The translations under genes were made by a program, and so were the position numbers. A DNA stretch of 64,000 nt from NCBI RefSeq assembly GCF_964204865.1, contig NC_135262.1:12338001-12402000 (forward strand). Reading direction: 5' to 3'. Positions 11,529 to 23,869 of this stretch are shown piece by piece (within the stretch, counting starts at the first letter, position 1; every line of letters begins with the position of its first letter). The notes beneath the pieces are model-generated. The model saw nothing but the letters and a program-made list of their open reading frames with translations. It did not search any database and was not told the DNA's origin. The stretch comes from Styela clava. Its lineage: Eukaryota > Chordata > Ascidiacea > Stolidobranchia > Styelidae.

Positions 11529-12389
11529 ATCTATATGAAGCTTCTATAGATACCAGGCGGATGATTGCATTTATCATTTTTATTCAACCTTATTTGAAAG
11601 CATTTGAATACCAACGAACTTCAGTAGCCTTTAAAGCAGGATGGGAAATCTAACTCCATTTTACACATTGGCAAACCATAAACAAACAGTTTTCATTAGA
11701 AATACATCTATTTTGTCAACCGAATAAACAAACGAAAATCGAATGTAGAGTATTTATTCTCATGCCCGGCCTCTGCTGATTGAGGTGTTTTGCAATTCGC
11801 TTTGGTAGAACCTTCTTCCCTTGTATAAGGTGTTCCTATATGAATATATTATAGGATCGTTTTCCAGTTGTCATTACACAACACACAATTTGGTCTAACA
11901 TGGGCAGGATGGAACTCAGAAAGAAGCGTAGAACGTAATAACACCAAATAGAATGTGGGCGTTGTTGAAGGCGTCGCCTGATGATGCAGTATGAAGAATG
12001 CAGAATTAACGGTTGTTTACGTTGCACATGAACTCGTCTTTTTTCGTCAATTTCTGCAGAGTGTTGTTAGTTAGCTATGCTTGCTGAATTTCCCACAGGA
12101 ATATTATCAAACGAATCGGTTTCATAATGACAATAACAAGATGGTTGAAACATTTGCATTGTGAATGGCTTTGTTTTCATTCATTTATAAATTCTTATGC
12201 GCTTGGAAACGTGGAAACTTGGAATTAACATGATGAATACAGACTTCACAACTTTATTTAGATCTTTCTTGTATAACGCGGAACAAAAAAATGAACGGGA
12301 AGATCGGAAAGGAAGGTTTCTAACATGTAGTGTCACCAGTTCTTGTGTCACCCACAGTTATACAAATTGAAAAACGCATCACGACATTC

Positions 12390-13784
12390 TTTTCCAGGCA
12401 TATACATTAACCAAGACGTAATCATTTATATCGTCATCGTATGAAACTAAAAAAACAATTTCACCGCATTTGCTCGAGGCATTGGAAAAAATAAACCGTT
12501 TGATTAAAATTTAATATGTCAACTGAATGATTGTAATTGGATCGTAAATACCACATCTTAAAAAATCAAGATTGAAAAGTTGACGCTTGTATCATGATGA
12601 TGATGCATTTTTAAGGTGTTGAATTACGAAATCTTTAAAAATTAAGATTGAAAACTTGACTCTTGTAGCATAACGTTGATGCATTTTTAAGGTGTTAAAT
12701 TACGAAAAACCATGTTCCCTTAATTGAAGAAATTGCGAGCAGCAATATTACAGAAATCAAATTCGAATAACTTGAGTAAATATATTCGGGTATATATATA
12801 TCATCTATAGCAGGGGTATGCAACCTTTATTTCAGGAGGGCCAGATTCAAGTAACTATGTGAAGCTGCGAACGGCTTCTTTATAAGATGTAGTTACGGGC
12901 CGCAGTTTGCACACCGCTGATCTATATGAAGCTTCTATAGATACCAGGCGGATGATTGCATTTATCATTTTTATTCAACCTTATTTGAAAGCATTTGAAT
13001 ACCAACGAACTTCAGTAGCCTTTAAAGCAGGATGGGAAATCTAACTCCATTTTACACATTGGCAAACCATAAACAAACAGTTTTCATTAGAAATACATCT
13101 ATTTTGTCAACCGAATAAACAAACGAAAATCGAATGTAGAGTATTTATTCTCATGCCCGGCCTCTGCTGATTGAGGTGTTTTGCAATTCGCTTTGGTAGA
13201 ACCTTCTTCCCTTGTATATATAAGGTGTTCCTATATGAATATATTATAGGATCGTTTTCCAGTTGTCATTACACAACACACAATTTGGTCTAACATGGGC
13301 AGGATGGAACTCAGAAAGAAGCGTAGAACGTAATAACACCAAATAGAATGTGGGCGTTGTTGAAGGCGTCGCCTGATGATGCAGTATGAAGAATGCAGAA
13401 TTAACGGTTGTTTACGTTGCACATGAACTCGTCTTTTTTCGTCAATTTCTGCAGAGTGTTGTTAGTTAGCTATGCTTGCTGAATTTCCCACAGGAATATT
13501 ATCAAACGAATCGGTTTCATAATGACAATAACAAGATGGTTGAAACATTTGCATTGTGAATGGCTTTGTTTTCATTCATTTATAAATTCTTATGCGCTTG
13601 GAAACGTGGAAACTTGGAATTAACATGATGAATACAGACTTCACAATTTTATTTAGATCTTTCGTGTATAACGCGGAACAAAAAAATGAACGGGAAGATC
13701 GGAAAGGAAGGTTTCTAACATGTAGTGTCACCAGTTCTTGTGTCACCCACAGTTATACAAATTGAAAAACGCATCACGACATTC
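12390..13784 (+). repeat. Tandem duplication unit 2
   Basis: This is a direct repeat of unit 1 with a period of 1395 bp and very few differences over its length. It lacks the large hAT insertion and keeps the small MITE (12811-12919). Confidence 0.9.
12811..12919 (+). mobile_element. 109-bp hAT-type MITE in unit 2
   Basis: This is the duplicated copy of the element at 11420-11528, at the same place in the repeat and with the same flanks. Confidence 0.8.
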
Positions 13785-14137
13785 TTTTCCAGGCATATAC
13801 ATTAACCAAGACGTAATCATTTATATCGTCATCGTATGAAACTAAAAAAACAATTTCACCGCATTTGCTCGAGGCATTGGAAAGAATAAACCGTTTGATT
13901 AAAATTTAATGTCAACTGAAATTGATCGTAAATATCACATCTTGAAAAATCAAGATTCAAAATTTGACGCTTGTATCATGATGATGATGCATTTTTTTAA
14001 TTTGAAGGTGTTGAATAACGATACCCATCTCCCATTAATTAAAGAAACTGCGAGCAGTAATATTACAGAAATCAAATTCGAATAACATTGATAAATATAT
14101 TCGGGTATATATATCATCTTGTAGGAAGCTTTTATAG
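13785..14137 (+). repeat. Truncated tandem duplication unit 3
   Basis: It follows unit 2 directly and matches its first approximately 350 bp, with more differences than units 1 and 2 show from each other. It breaks off where a different hAT-like end (CAGGGTGGTCCAAGG) begins at 14138. The far end of that insertion was not identified. Confidence 0.75.
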
Positions 14138-14783
14138 CAGGGTGGTCCAAGGTTGCGAGGTTGAAAGGTCGCAAAAACTTTTGATGAGGTTTCGCGGGCC
14201 GCAGTCGGAGAAAACCTAAAAGTGATCAAAACACCGCGAGTTTACTCACTTATGAGACTTTATCGTTCTAATCAGTTTTTTCAAGGAGTTTATATAAAGT
14301 TTTTAAATTTATTTTAAAATTGCTTCCCGAGAAATATCGTGGTATTTTCGGTATCATTTCGATGGTTTGGTTTTGTAATTTCGCGTAAAATTATATTCTT
14401 GCGTGACGGATATTACTTGAAAACACATCAGACACTGTGGTATAACGTTGTTGTGGGTAAGACTCTACACTCATTGAATGATGAATTTTTATATTTGAAG
14501 AAATTATTAATTGTAGCGTGAACAAAATAAAATTGAAATCGATTGAAAATCCTAAATTTGTTGTTTCAAAGACCAACAAATGTGCATGATTTTCTAAGAT
14601 CAATCACAAATTAAATACTACAGTAGACACTAAGATATTGAAACGTTTTGTACTGAGCCATTACCAAGTAGTATCGATTGCAAATTCGTATAAGTAGTGG
14701 TGAACTATTTTTAGTTGTGTTTTCTAATTCATGTCCTGTCTCATTAAAACATTTTGATAAACGCTGCTTTTTCTGCTTCTAAT

Positions 14784-15890
14784 AAACTCTTTGTCCTATA
14801 GACCGTGTACACAATCAACGATTTATGGTACAACATGTTCACCAACAATACAAACGTCATTCCTTGACCATATACACGAAAACTATCGAGACTATGTACA
14901 AGTATTTACTGACGGTTCGAAAAATCCATTTGGCGTTGGTGCTGCATATTTTGTGCCTCGAGCGAAAATAGAGAAAAAACTGAAATTACATCGTTTTGTC
15001 TCTTCACATGCATCGGAGCTATACGCAATACTGGGTTGTCTCAGATGGATCGCAACAACAAGACCGGACCGTGTATTGATAATAACGGATTGTCTAAATG
15101 CCCTTTCAGCTCCTCTTAATTATTCAGCATTCATAAACATATTAATTGCAATATAGCTACAATAAACTTGATGTTCACAAAACAAGGAATACAAATTACA
15201 TTCCTATGATCACCAGCTCACGTAGGAATTATCGGAAACGAAATAGTGGATAACCTGGCAAAAGAAGCAATCAACAAACTTTCCCTTGATGTAATCCTAC
15301 CACTTTCCGTCTCAGAAGCAAAATCATATTTTGATACATTGGCTCGAGAAAAATGGAATACGAAATATGTTAATAGCAAAACAGAATGAAAGATTTTATC
15401 CTACCACGATGTCACGACTAGAAAACGAAACGTTATCACGTAAATATCGAGTTCTTTTATTCCGACTGCAAACTGGTCATTGAGCCCTGAATGCACATTT
15501 ACATAAAATTGGCTGTCATTCTGACGGATTTTGCGAACAGTGTTTCGTACCTGAGACCGTAGCCTATTATCTATTGCATTGTCAACGATATAACCATCAA
15601 AGAAGACCAGCCATTAGCAAAGCCAGAAAACCTAAATTTGAAATGACTTTGGAAGAAGTGCTTAGTAACATGGACATTATTGACACTGTTATCAAATTTG
15701 TTTTGTCTACGGGCAGAAATGTTTAGAAATAATTACTTATTGTAATTGATTAAATTGTATAATTATATATTCGTAAATGGGGTATTATATGTTAGTATAG
15801 TATTTTTAAATTCGAACTGATCAAAGGCACAAAATACCACTGAAGTTATAAACGCCATAAAACATATAACAACAACAACAATCAGCGCTT
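14784..15890 (+). pseudogene. 3' end of a non-LTR retrotransposon: RNase H domain and tail (degenerate)
   Basis: The reading gives an RNase H domain with all four catalytic acids in order: VFTDGS, ASELYAI, IITDCLNAL and, after a frameshift near 15150, SPAHVGIIGNEIVDNLAKEA. Further downstream a Cys/His segment (CEQC...YYLLHC) and a terminal stretch ending near 15726 follow, with several in-frame stops. The element ends in ATAACAACAACAACAA (about 15870-15885). Reverse transcriptase is absent, so this is a 5'-truncated dead copy of an RNase H-bearing LINE (I/Jockey/LOA-like; the clade is not fixed). Confidence 0.8.
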
Positions 15891-16473
15891 ATGGGCACGC
15901 TTCTGACTAGATTTGTTGAAAAACGGCACGTTTCATTTTATTGGAAGAGTAATCCACATTTTTGGGGTGGTAGATATATTGCTATTAGCAAGGGTGTAGG
16001 CCAGTGGTTCTCAAACTTTTTTAGTCCCAGAGCCGCATTTCAAACCTCAAAGTTATGAAGAGCCGCGCACAAACAACACAAGGTAAAATAGCAACCAACC
16101 TTAAGCGCGATTTTAAAATACCGTCATCATAACAAAGTCATCATAACAACAACACACGTAACAACTAGGGCTGGGCAAACTATTCGAATAATAAAATATG
16201 CGAAAGCCATTTTACTATTCGAATATCCGGTACCACGTGACCGAACTCACTCGTGAATTGTGCGAGATTTCCCAACGGCGCTCGATATCAGAAAAAAACG
16301 ACAAATCTCAAAAGTTTTTGTCTTTGCGTTATGGTGTTATATGCTTATCTTCGCACTTAACGTATCGTTTCAATTCCATATGTTGCAAAAAAAACGTACC
16401 GACCGCTCCGTAAATTCAGAAACGTCAAGCCAGATAAGGTATTTGAAATAAATTTCCCAGATTTTAAACTCCG

Positions 16474-17594
16474 CATGCTTGGTGACATGTCATTAGCCAT
16501 TTCTTGCATTACCGATCCTAAAGTTGATTAAAATTAAATGTTAAAATGACTTTGCGGCGTTTCATTGTGGAAAAGGCGATTTTAGGTCGTTAGAAAACTC
16601 CTTGTTTCGAATATGTAAACATTTTACTCGACCATGCATGGTCGTTAAGCAAAGAGTAGAACGTAAAATCAATCGTGAATTTCGTTGCAACAATGCACAC
16701 TGACTCGTTCACGAATTGTTGCGTCTATTATCATCGAAAATGATTACAATTGTTAAATTTTGAAGCATTACATATTCAAAATCATTAAATGAAAAGCTGA
16801 ATTTGCAAATTCCGTAAAGAAAATTTAGCATTTCTCGGTAAGTATTTTAGCTATAATAACCATCGGGGTGTTGTTTTGCTGAAAAAAAGTTAAAGCTTGA
16901 AGGAATCAGTTTTAATTAGCGTCTGACCCTCTATTAGGCTCTGACCCTCTATTATGCTTGGTGACATGTCATTAGCCATTTCTTGCATTACCGATCATAA
17001 AGTTGATTAAAATTAAATGTTAAAATGACTTTGCGGCGTTTCATTGTGGAAAAGGCGATTTTAGGTCGTTAGAAAACTCTAGTTATATAAATAGCATGGA
17101 TTTAAAAATGACCAAAAGTTTTTCCAGAAGTTGGTATGAGTTACTTGTATAAAAAACACTCATTAGGGTGTAATTAGATAAGAAATGCCATGTCCTACTC
17201 CCTTTGAAGCACTTTGTATTAGCTCTATAGGGATCTCTTCCATCCTTGGCCAAGTAATGTTTCGAATATGTAAACATTTTACTCGACCATGCATGGTCGT
17301 TAAGCAAAGAGTAGAACGTAAAATCAATCGTGAATTTCGTTGCAACAATGCACACTGACTCGTTCACGAATTGTTGCGTCTATTATCATCGAAAATGATT
17401 ACAATTGTTAAATTTTGAAGCATTACATATTCAAAATGATTAAATGAAAAGCTGAATTTGCAAATTCCGTAAAGAAAATTTAGCATTTCTCGGTAAGTAT
17501 TTTAGCTTTAATAACCATCGGGGTGTTGTTTTGCTGAAAAAAAGTTAAAGCTTGAAGGAATCAGTTTTAATTAGCGTCTGACCCTCTATTAGGC
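16474..17594 (+). repeat. Internal direct duplication with about 180 bp inserted in the second copy
   Basis: Copy 1 is 16474-16950 and copy 2 is 16954-17594. They match almost base for base, except that copy 2 carries extra sequence at about 17079-17262, between GAAAACTC and TTTCGAATATG. The extra segment has no TIRs and no visible target duplication. Confidence 0.85.
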
Positions 17595-17889
17595 ACAAAG
17601 GCCTAGAAATGATTTTATTGCCAATTTATTTAATCGCTATTTTAAATCAACATTTAGTATTCACGCAATTGTAAATTTGCTAGGTTTATCTATCTAATAC
17701 TAAAATAACACGAACACCATAGAAAAGCATGAGAAACTCAATTATCATTTTAACAAATATCTGCATCTCGGTTAACCGTGCCTTTAAACAGGCACGGTTA
17801 ATGAACAAGCGGTGATAAGGAAGATCAAATCCAAGGCAGATGATAAAACTCAGAATAAAATTAATTTGGTTTTGAAATCAGCCCTTAGG

Positions 17890-18731
17890 CAGTGGTTCTT
17901 AATCTTTGTGAGCCTGCCGAACCCCTGCGCTATTCTGCAAGCTCCCGCCGAACCCCATTGTACTGAACGGTTGAAATTAGAAGCCAAACCGTAACGTCAT
18001 AAAGCGGAAGCTAATTCTTGCAAGGTTATCGAATATGAACATTGTGATGAAACCTTAGATATCAATAACCATGTGGGAATAACCATTGTTTTGTCACAAT
18101 GATGTTGGCGGCAGAATGAGCAGATGGTTTTTGTTGTATAAGTTATGCGGGTGAACAGGCGAAAACTGATAAAAAATAACTTTGAAAATCCGAAAGATGA
18201 TAATATACCCCATAAACGTTAGTAGTTCAAGCAATTTGTTCTCAAACTTTAAACTGCGCTGAAATGCGAATAAAATCGTTTGCCAATTGTTTTATTTTAC
18301 AGAAATAGAGATAGGATTAATTCGGCGCCATATCGAGGTTGTCCTGAATGGATCATAATAATTTCGGGTAAAGCTCTGCGATAAACTATTCCTTGTCGCA
18401 AATTTATCACCGAGTGAAATTCAAACACGCTATGATTTTGCATTCATTCATGTACAATTACTGCCTATCTTCGATTTATCCGTAAAATTGAGTTAAATTT
18501 TATTAGTACGGTAGAATATGAATAAAGGGTAACACCAATTAATTGTTCCATTCAATTGTTCAAGTCATTAGTAATTAGTCATCATGAACTATAGTTATTT
18601 TTGCATAATTAGTATGCAGGGTGATAAAAAAGTCTCATAATATGCAACTGTTTCAGAGCACCTTCGTCGAACCCCTGGAACAGCTCCACCGAACCCCAGG
18701 GGTTCGATCGAACCCAGTTTAAGAACCACTG
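17890..18731 (+). mobile_element. hAT-like element, same family as 346-1403
   Basis: It opens CAGTGGTTCTTAATC and closes TTTAAGAACCACTG. CCTTAG lies at 17883-17888 and again at 18732-18737, probably the remains of the target duplication. It shares the GAACCCCTGCGC and CTCCCGCCGAACC segments with the element at 346. Confidence 0.75.
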
Positions 18732-19623
18732 CCTTAGTGTATTCAACAGCTGTAGCTGATGTGAACGCAAGGGTATACTAGAAATATGAAACTTCGATAT
18801 CCGGCGACCCCTTATTCTTGCAAAAAAACGAGAAAGGGCGGGAATATAGAAACCAACTTTAGTATATCGCCGCCGAAACGATCGCGGTGACAAGGCCAAT
18901 CGGCGATTAAGATGAAATTAACCATTAACCAGTAAAAAAACGCTTTATTGCCGATTTTTCAAAGTTTCTCTTAATTTCCAAATGGAGTATTGAGCTCCGA
19001 CGTTCTGGATCCCGGTTATGTATAAAAAAAATATTCAATATTCGACTATTCGGTATTAAAAATATTCAAATTATTCGATTCGAAAAAAGAATCGATTTTG
19101 CCCACCCTAACCTAACAGCCATTTAATTTGGCTTTGACTCCTAATAAGTTTGTCAAAGCGGCTCGTAATCGTGGAGAATGCAAGGTGCAGTAGCTGCTTG
19201 AGATGATCGCAAGATATTTCGGGACTATTTTTCGATTACTGGAACAAAATTAAAATGCTCTAGAAATTAAAATAATCATCGAGTGATTTGATTTATACAT
19301 AATATTCGGAAATGTGACAAAAACTGAAAATCTACAAAAGCAAGCCAATGATTACAGTCATGTCTAAAAATCTTTCCAAGCGTCCGAGTGGCCGCGAAAA
19401 CGCTTACTGTTGCGTCACTTTGGCATCTTGTAAGTTAGTCAACGCTACGCAAATAAACACGGGGGAATCCATTTGACTAACTAATAGACTTCCACATTTT
19501 AATTTCAAGTCAATCAATGAAAAATTTTCTTTGAAAGTAATTAATTTTTAAAGCAATAACAGGAGCCACGGGGAAGGTCACATGCGGCTCTCAAACCCTA
19601 GTTTGAGAATCACTGGTGTAGGC

Positions 19624-21039
19624 CGCAGGGTAATCGCTAGTCGTCATATAAAACAGATTCGTGATACCTCAGTAACAGTTCTGTAAATTAGTTTGTCTCT
19701 CATCATCGGATTTGCAGATTCGATACCATCATATCTTCAACGAAACAACTGTTCTGCATTACAGAGAATTTCAGGTGGCGGTATCGGTACATCCCATAGT
19801 ACATTCCGTAATTATCGGAATATTACTTCTTGAAAATCAACACAACCGAAATCGAATGCGCAATGAATATTTGACCTCTGCTGGTGCTTCCTTGAACATC
19901 GCAAAACCCATGTGAATGAAAACTTACCAGTGCAGGTAATAACATTGATAAGTTTAAAACATAGGAGAATTATGTAGCATTTTGTTCCAGATTTTTTGTA
20001 CAGATGAATGATGATTGGGTCTCATGGAGTTAGACATGGTTATTCAATAATTTGAATTGGATGCTCATATTCAAACATTGAAACTTTTTCTTAAGGCAAA
20101 CGGAAATTCTTGGATGTTGACAAAATGTAATCCTTGGAGGGCAGTGGTAAGGCAACACCAACACAAATCAAACAAGATTATAATAAAAAATAATTGTGAT
20201 CGACTTACATTTACCACGGCGACAGGATCACAAGCAGGGCATATCATATCCGTGAATGGTGGTAGCGTGAGACTCTCACAGTGGATATCGTACTGGGAAC
20301 ATCGCTTTACCATCAGAAGAAGATGTTGAAGACAAAGCGTGATCTCTTCAGAGACATCGTTTTTCTTTAAAATGTTCATGTGCGGTCTCGACCTTGTCCC
20401 TTTTTGTTGTATAGTTCTCAACTCATTGCTTAACAGTATAATTCATAATCTATATGCTATGCGATGTGGGTGTCTCATAAATGTCGTGTCCCACTGGTCC
20501 CACGTTTCTCTATTTGTGCCACATGTACCGCTTGTTCTATTTGCCGAACCAACTGTCCCACGTGTCCCATTTGCCGCCCCAAGTGTCTCACTTGTCTTAC
20601 GTGTTCGACTTGTCTCACACTTCGATCTTACAGACACTAAAAAAGCAAGTGAGGATGGTTTATGGTGGAGACTGTGGGTGCAGTTTCAATCCGCCATGGA
20701 AAATAGGCCCGCCAATGCCAAGGTAGGAGGAGAAAATCTAGTAATTTTTGTTTCTGAATTAAAAATTATCAGTTGTTGTACTCTTCATAATGGAGATTGA
20801 ACACGTATCACAAACACACGTTTGTTTTCGAGGATGGCTTTGTTTTGCTTTTCGTCTTTCCCAATGTCAGAATCCCCAGTTAATTAGACATCGTTGCATA
20901 ATCAGGAGGTTATTTTCATATTTGACTCCTATCATAACTTTTTACTACGGTAATGTTAATGCTAACGCCGGGTTTTAGGTTTTGAATTTGAAAGAGAACT
21001 TACGCTCATATCAATTAAACACTGTATTTTGTGAAAACG
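19624..21039. other. Intergenic with a degenerate tandem repeat; no gene supported
   Basis: At about 20480-20630 there is a run of 11-12 bp units around TGTCCCACTTG, too degenerate to be a simple satellite. On the minus strand at about 20215-20310 a Cys-rich stretch ends at a possible donor, but no partner exons were found. A plus-strand segment ending near 20720 (GCSFNPPWKIGPPMPR then GTAGGA) is likewise isolated. Confidence 0.4.
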
Positions 21040-21720
21040 AATTCCATAGAGCCCACAGAAATTTTTGAAATAAATAAAAGCAATAGCCTTCTAGCAAAAA
21101 ATACAAACTTTTATCACCGAGAACTTTAAAGCAATTGATTTAAGGAAAGCGATAAACGAAACTACTTGCTATACCAATGAGTAAAAAAAATTCCAAGAGG
21201 AACAATAACAGCATATTAAAAATAGAGTTATGCTAAAATATGTGGAGACGGAGATCAAAATGAAATATTTTATCAACTATTCTCCGAAACTCATACCTGT
21301 ATGCGGTAACTCACCGGTACGGTACCGGTAATCAGGGTACCGGTAACGGTACAGGATCTGTTCTAGCTTCTCCAGGTCCTGTGGCGGTGATCCATTTTTC
21401 ATGATTCAGTTTCAACATGAGTCGAAATACCAACTGATCTGAGTCACTTCTGTATTACCAAATCAGGTAATGCAGTCTACCTTTCCCCATAAAAACTTTC
21501 CACTTTCGCTAAACACGAGATCCGCCTGCGTTCGCTGACCACGAAATCAGCTGACATGAGCAACCGCCACAAGGTGTGCTAATTTTAATGACGTCATTGC
21601 AGAAAAAAAGGAATACATGGAGCTTAAAGGAATATTTCAAATAAATAAAAATAATAGCTTTCTAGCAATAAATTTCACGAAGTTCGCGTTTTGGATCCGT
21701 GTTGTCAAACAACAGATTCA
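21040..21720 (+). repeat. Two stretches of dispersed repeat R1 around a GGTACCGGTAACGG segment
   Basis: The R1 core (CCACAGAAATTTTTGAAATA) is at 21052-21120 and a second, related stretch is at 21590-21680. Between them lies a 300-bp segment with GGTACGGTACCGGTAATC and CCAGGTCCTGTGGCGGTGAT. That segment recurs inside intron 2 of transporter copies B and C (near 36800 and 45340). Confidence 0.55.
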
Positions 21721-21876
21721 TCTTAGAGACGGGTTGGAATCATGAAATTCGAAATATACCAGCAACATGTTTTCACCTTCAGAAAACCATGCCGTACCTA
21801 TAACCCAATGGCTATACGTCATATTACTAATGTAGACTAATTCACGACGTAAGTTACATTACCAATATATATAGGG

Positions 21877-23149
21877 CAGGGGTCACCAACCTTTTCGAGG
21901 CCGAGGGCTACTTTCTGGGTACATATCAAGCCGAGGACTACCAGTTCAATGTACACTTTTGAAAATTGAGTTGCTGGATTAAGCTTTAATTATTGATAAT
22001 TACCGGTATTTAGTGAAGTAGAGACACTAATAAACTTTATGATTCTTCAGGAAATCAAACGATTATTACAACGTATCAAATAAAAATCTATCAATTACAC
22101 CTGCATTTCAAAGCTGAGTGTTTTCAAATTGATTTTCAAGTGATCCCTACTATAATATCCTAGGAAACCACAATGTATCTGGATTATTTACAAACAAAGC
22201 GGGTTCCGTGTTTGTTCCTGGTGGAGTGAGTCGCGGCGCTGTGGCCCATCGTTTTAAGCGTTAGGTTCGCAGGTTAGAATTCCATGCGGGGATAGTTATG
22301 TACTAACAGATTGCTGGACTCCTCGCCGTAGGGTGGTTCACGTAACCGCTGGCCGGTTACGGCTTCATTCGCCATCAAGTCTATGCTTCCGCAAACAAAT
22401 AACTAACTAATCCCATACCAGACATGGAATGGTAACCGCGCGAGAGGCCTTGGTCGTCATATGGTTAGGCCGTCTTATCGGCTATCTTCTCCCCGGGATA
22501 AATATGTAAATCCCCTCCTATCCTGAGTTTATGTTATAAATGTTAATTCACAAAGATAGGTTGAACCAAACAATGGTCTCGTAAAATAGGATTGCTGTAT
22601 GATTTGAATCGCGAGCTTTTTCTGCCCGTACTGCGCTGACCAGTGGCTAGTTAGCGCGAAAGATTACGTGACAAGATGTGAAATATCTCTCCGCTTTGCC
22701 GTCGGTACGATCGCCTACTAATGAGGCACACGCGGGCTTTATTCATGGTGGTAAAAATGATTTCATTGTGAAAATGATGGGTTTTTCATCGCTTTTCTGC
22801 CATTTTTCTTTGGAATGAATCAATAATTGTATTATTGCTGCTCCACAAACCAACGGACAAGAAAAGGTGCGTTTTTGTGGAAAGTGATATCGGTGTGATG
22901 TCATAATTGAAAGAGTGTAAATTGACCCGTCACATTACTGAGGTCAAATAAAAATAAGGTTGATGGTTACAAATATTACTATAGTGTCATTTACAGTTCC
23001 CATATAAGTGTCATTTATACAAGAATAGCAGGACAAAATTTAATTGATGTAGCGCCGTTATTAAGCTTAGTTTGGAACAGACCTGCGGGCGACTCATATG
23101 GTCTTCGCGGGCGACTTGGTGCCCGCGGGCAACGCGTTGGTGACCCCTG
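21877..23149 (+). mobile_element. hAT transposon with perfect 8-bp target duplication
   Basis: The ends are CAGGGGTCACCAACC and, reversed, CAGGGGTCACCAACG, flanked by ATATAGGG at 21869-21876 and 23150-23157 (8 of 8). The right subterminal region has repeated GCGGGCGACT. A SINE-like segment sits inside at about 22215-22555. No transposase was read. Confidence 0.88.
22215..22555 (+). mobile_element. Probable tRNA-derived SINE nested in a hAT element
   Basis: The head reads like a tRNA half: GGCGCTGTGGCCCATCG, then TTTTAAGCGTTAGG, TTCGCAGGTTAGAATTCC. These resemble the A and B boxes of RNA polymerase III promoters. A GC-richer body follows, with CCGCTGGCCGGTTACGGC, unlike the AT-rich surroundings. 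The 3' boundary is only estimated, and a single copy is seen here. Confidence 0.5.
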
Positions 23150-23152
23150 ATA

Positions 23153-23825
23153 TAGGGTCACCATATTTTTGGACTTCAAAGCGGGACGCCTACAAAGACA
23201 CGACCCCTTAGCTGTGGTCATGTAACTTTACAGTTTCCGATTTTACTACATAGGCCTACATTTAAAGCCATCCCGGCTGTCTTCATTTACCATATTGTCA
23301 TCGAGAGTTCATGCGCATATTCTCTGTACAAATATTGGATTCAGTTCGAAAAATAGAAAGGTTTAGACGCTAACGATACAAATGATCCGAATTTAGATTT
23401 TTTCATATACAGCAAAACGAATAAAGAATAATGAAATAGTCTGCCATTTTCAAGCATTGGTCATTACTTATTCGCTAAGCTTGCTTCTTCTTTAGATAAC
23501 ACCTTCAAAACGACGTTGCTCAATGTTATATTCACGTGAACGTCCGAACAGGACCAATTAGAAATGATTTTACATGTGTTACACATGTGTTACGTTCGCT
23601 AACAATGTTAGCGGGAAACAACGAAACAAACAAAATAACGCATTCACCTTCAGTAAGTAGACTAGCGTTGCGCTACACAGCAACAGCAGTAACGAGAACA
23701 TGTTCGTGTATTATGCTGGATGGCTGAACGCAAAAGCGGGACTTTTGGTTGACTTGTCGGGACGGTGGGACAAGACGCTAAAAAGCGGGACTGTCCCGCC
23801 TAAAGCGGGACGTATGGTAAGCCTT
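23153..23825 (+). mobile_element. MITE with TAGGGTYACCATAT termini (copy 1)
   Basis: The left end is TAGGGTCACCATATTTTTGG; the right end, reversed, is AAGGCTTACCATACGTCCC. The interior right side has repeated GCGGGAC motifs. It is related along its length to 56400-56897, which has perfect target duplication. Its left tip was used as the target by the hAT element at 21877-23149, so this MITE is the older of the two. Confidence 0.75.
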
Positions 23826-23869
23826 ATTATATACCATGTATTATATTATATATAACATAACTTAATACA

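Larger units (their letters stand above)
9632..12389 (+). repeat. Tandem duplication unit 1 (interrupted by a hAT element)
   Basis: The unit begins TTTTCCAGGCATATGC. Removing the hAT insertion and its second target copy (9674-11041) leaves about 1390 bp, the same length as unit 2. It carries the MITE at 11420-11528. A 63-codon frame on the minus strand (11836-12027) recurs unchanged in unit 2, but it has no family resemblance and is best read as repeat sequence. Confidence 0.85.
16166..19109 (+). mobile_element. Nested DNA transposon with TAGGGCTGGGCAAA termini
   Basis: The left end is TAGGGCTGGGCAAACTATTCG; the right end, reversed, is TAGGGTGGGCAAAATCGATTC. The two ends carry ATTCGAAT-type subterminal motifs. 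No convincing target duplication was seen. Inside are an internal direct duplication (16474-17594) and a further hAT-like insertion. Confidence 0.7.
16002..19615 (+). mobile_element. hAT transposon with 8-bp target duplication, expanded by nested insertions
   Basis: The ends are CAGTGGTTCTCAAACT and, reversed, CAGTGATTCTCAAACT, with subterminal GAGCCGCAT. It is flanked by GTGTAGGC at 15994-16001 and 19616-19623 (8 of 8). Most of its 3.6 kb is secondary: an inner element (16166-19109) and a further one inside that (17890-18731). Its own sequence is 16002-16165 and 19110-19615. Confidence 0.88.

Noticed and set aside
11836..12027. Frame repeated without change at 13231-13422 as a conserved gene
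   Set aside because: The match is explained by the 1395-bp tandem duplication; no homologous family or splice signals were seen.
20071..20421. Cys-rich minus-strand segment as an exon of a secreted protein
   Set aside because: It contains a CPAC motif and a possible donor, but no partner exon, signal peptide or consistent phase was found nearby.
23536..23727. 63-codon frame resembling one at 56671-56853
   Set aside because: Both lie in copies of the same MITE and the frames are not of equal extent; shared repeat, not a gene.
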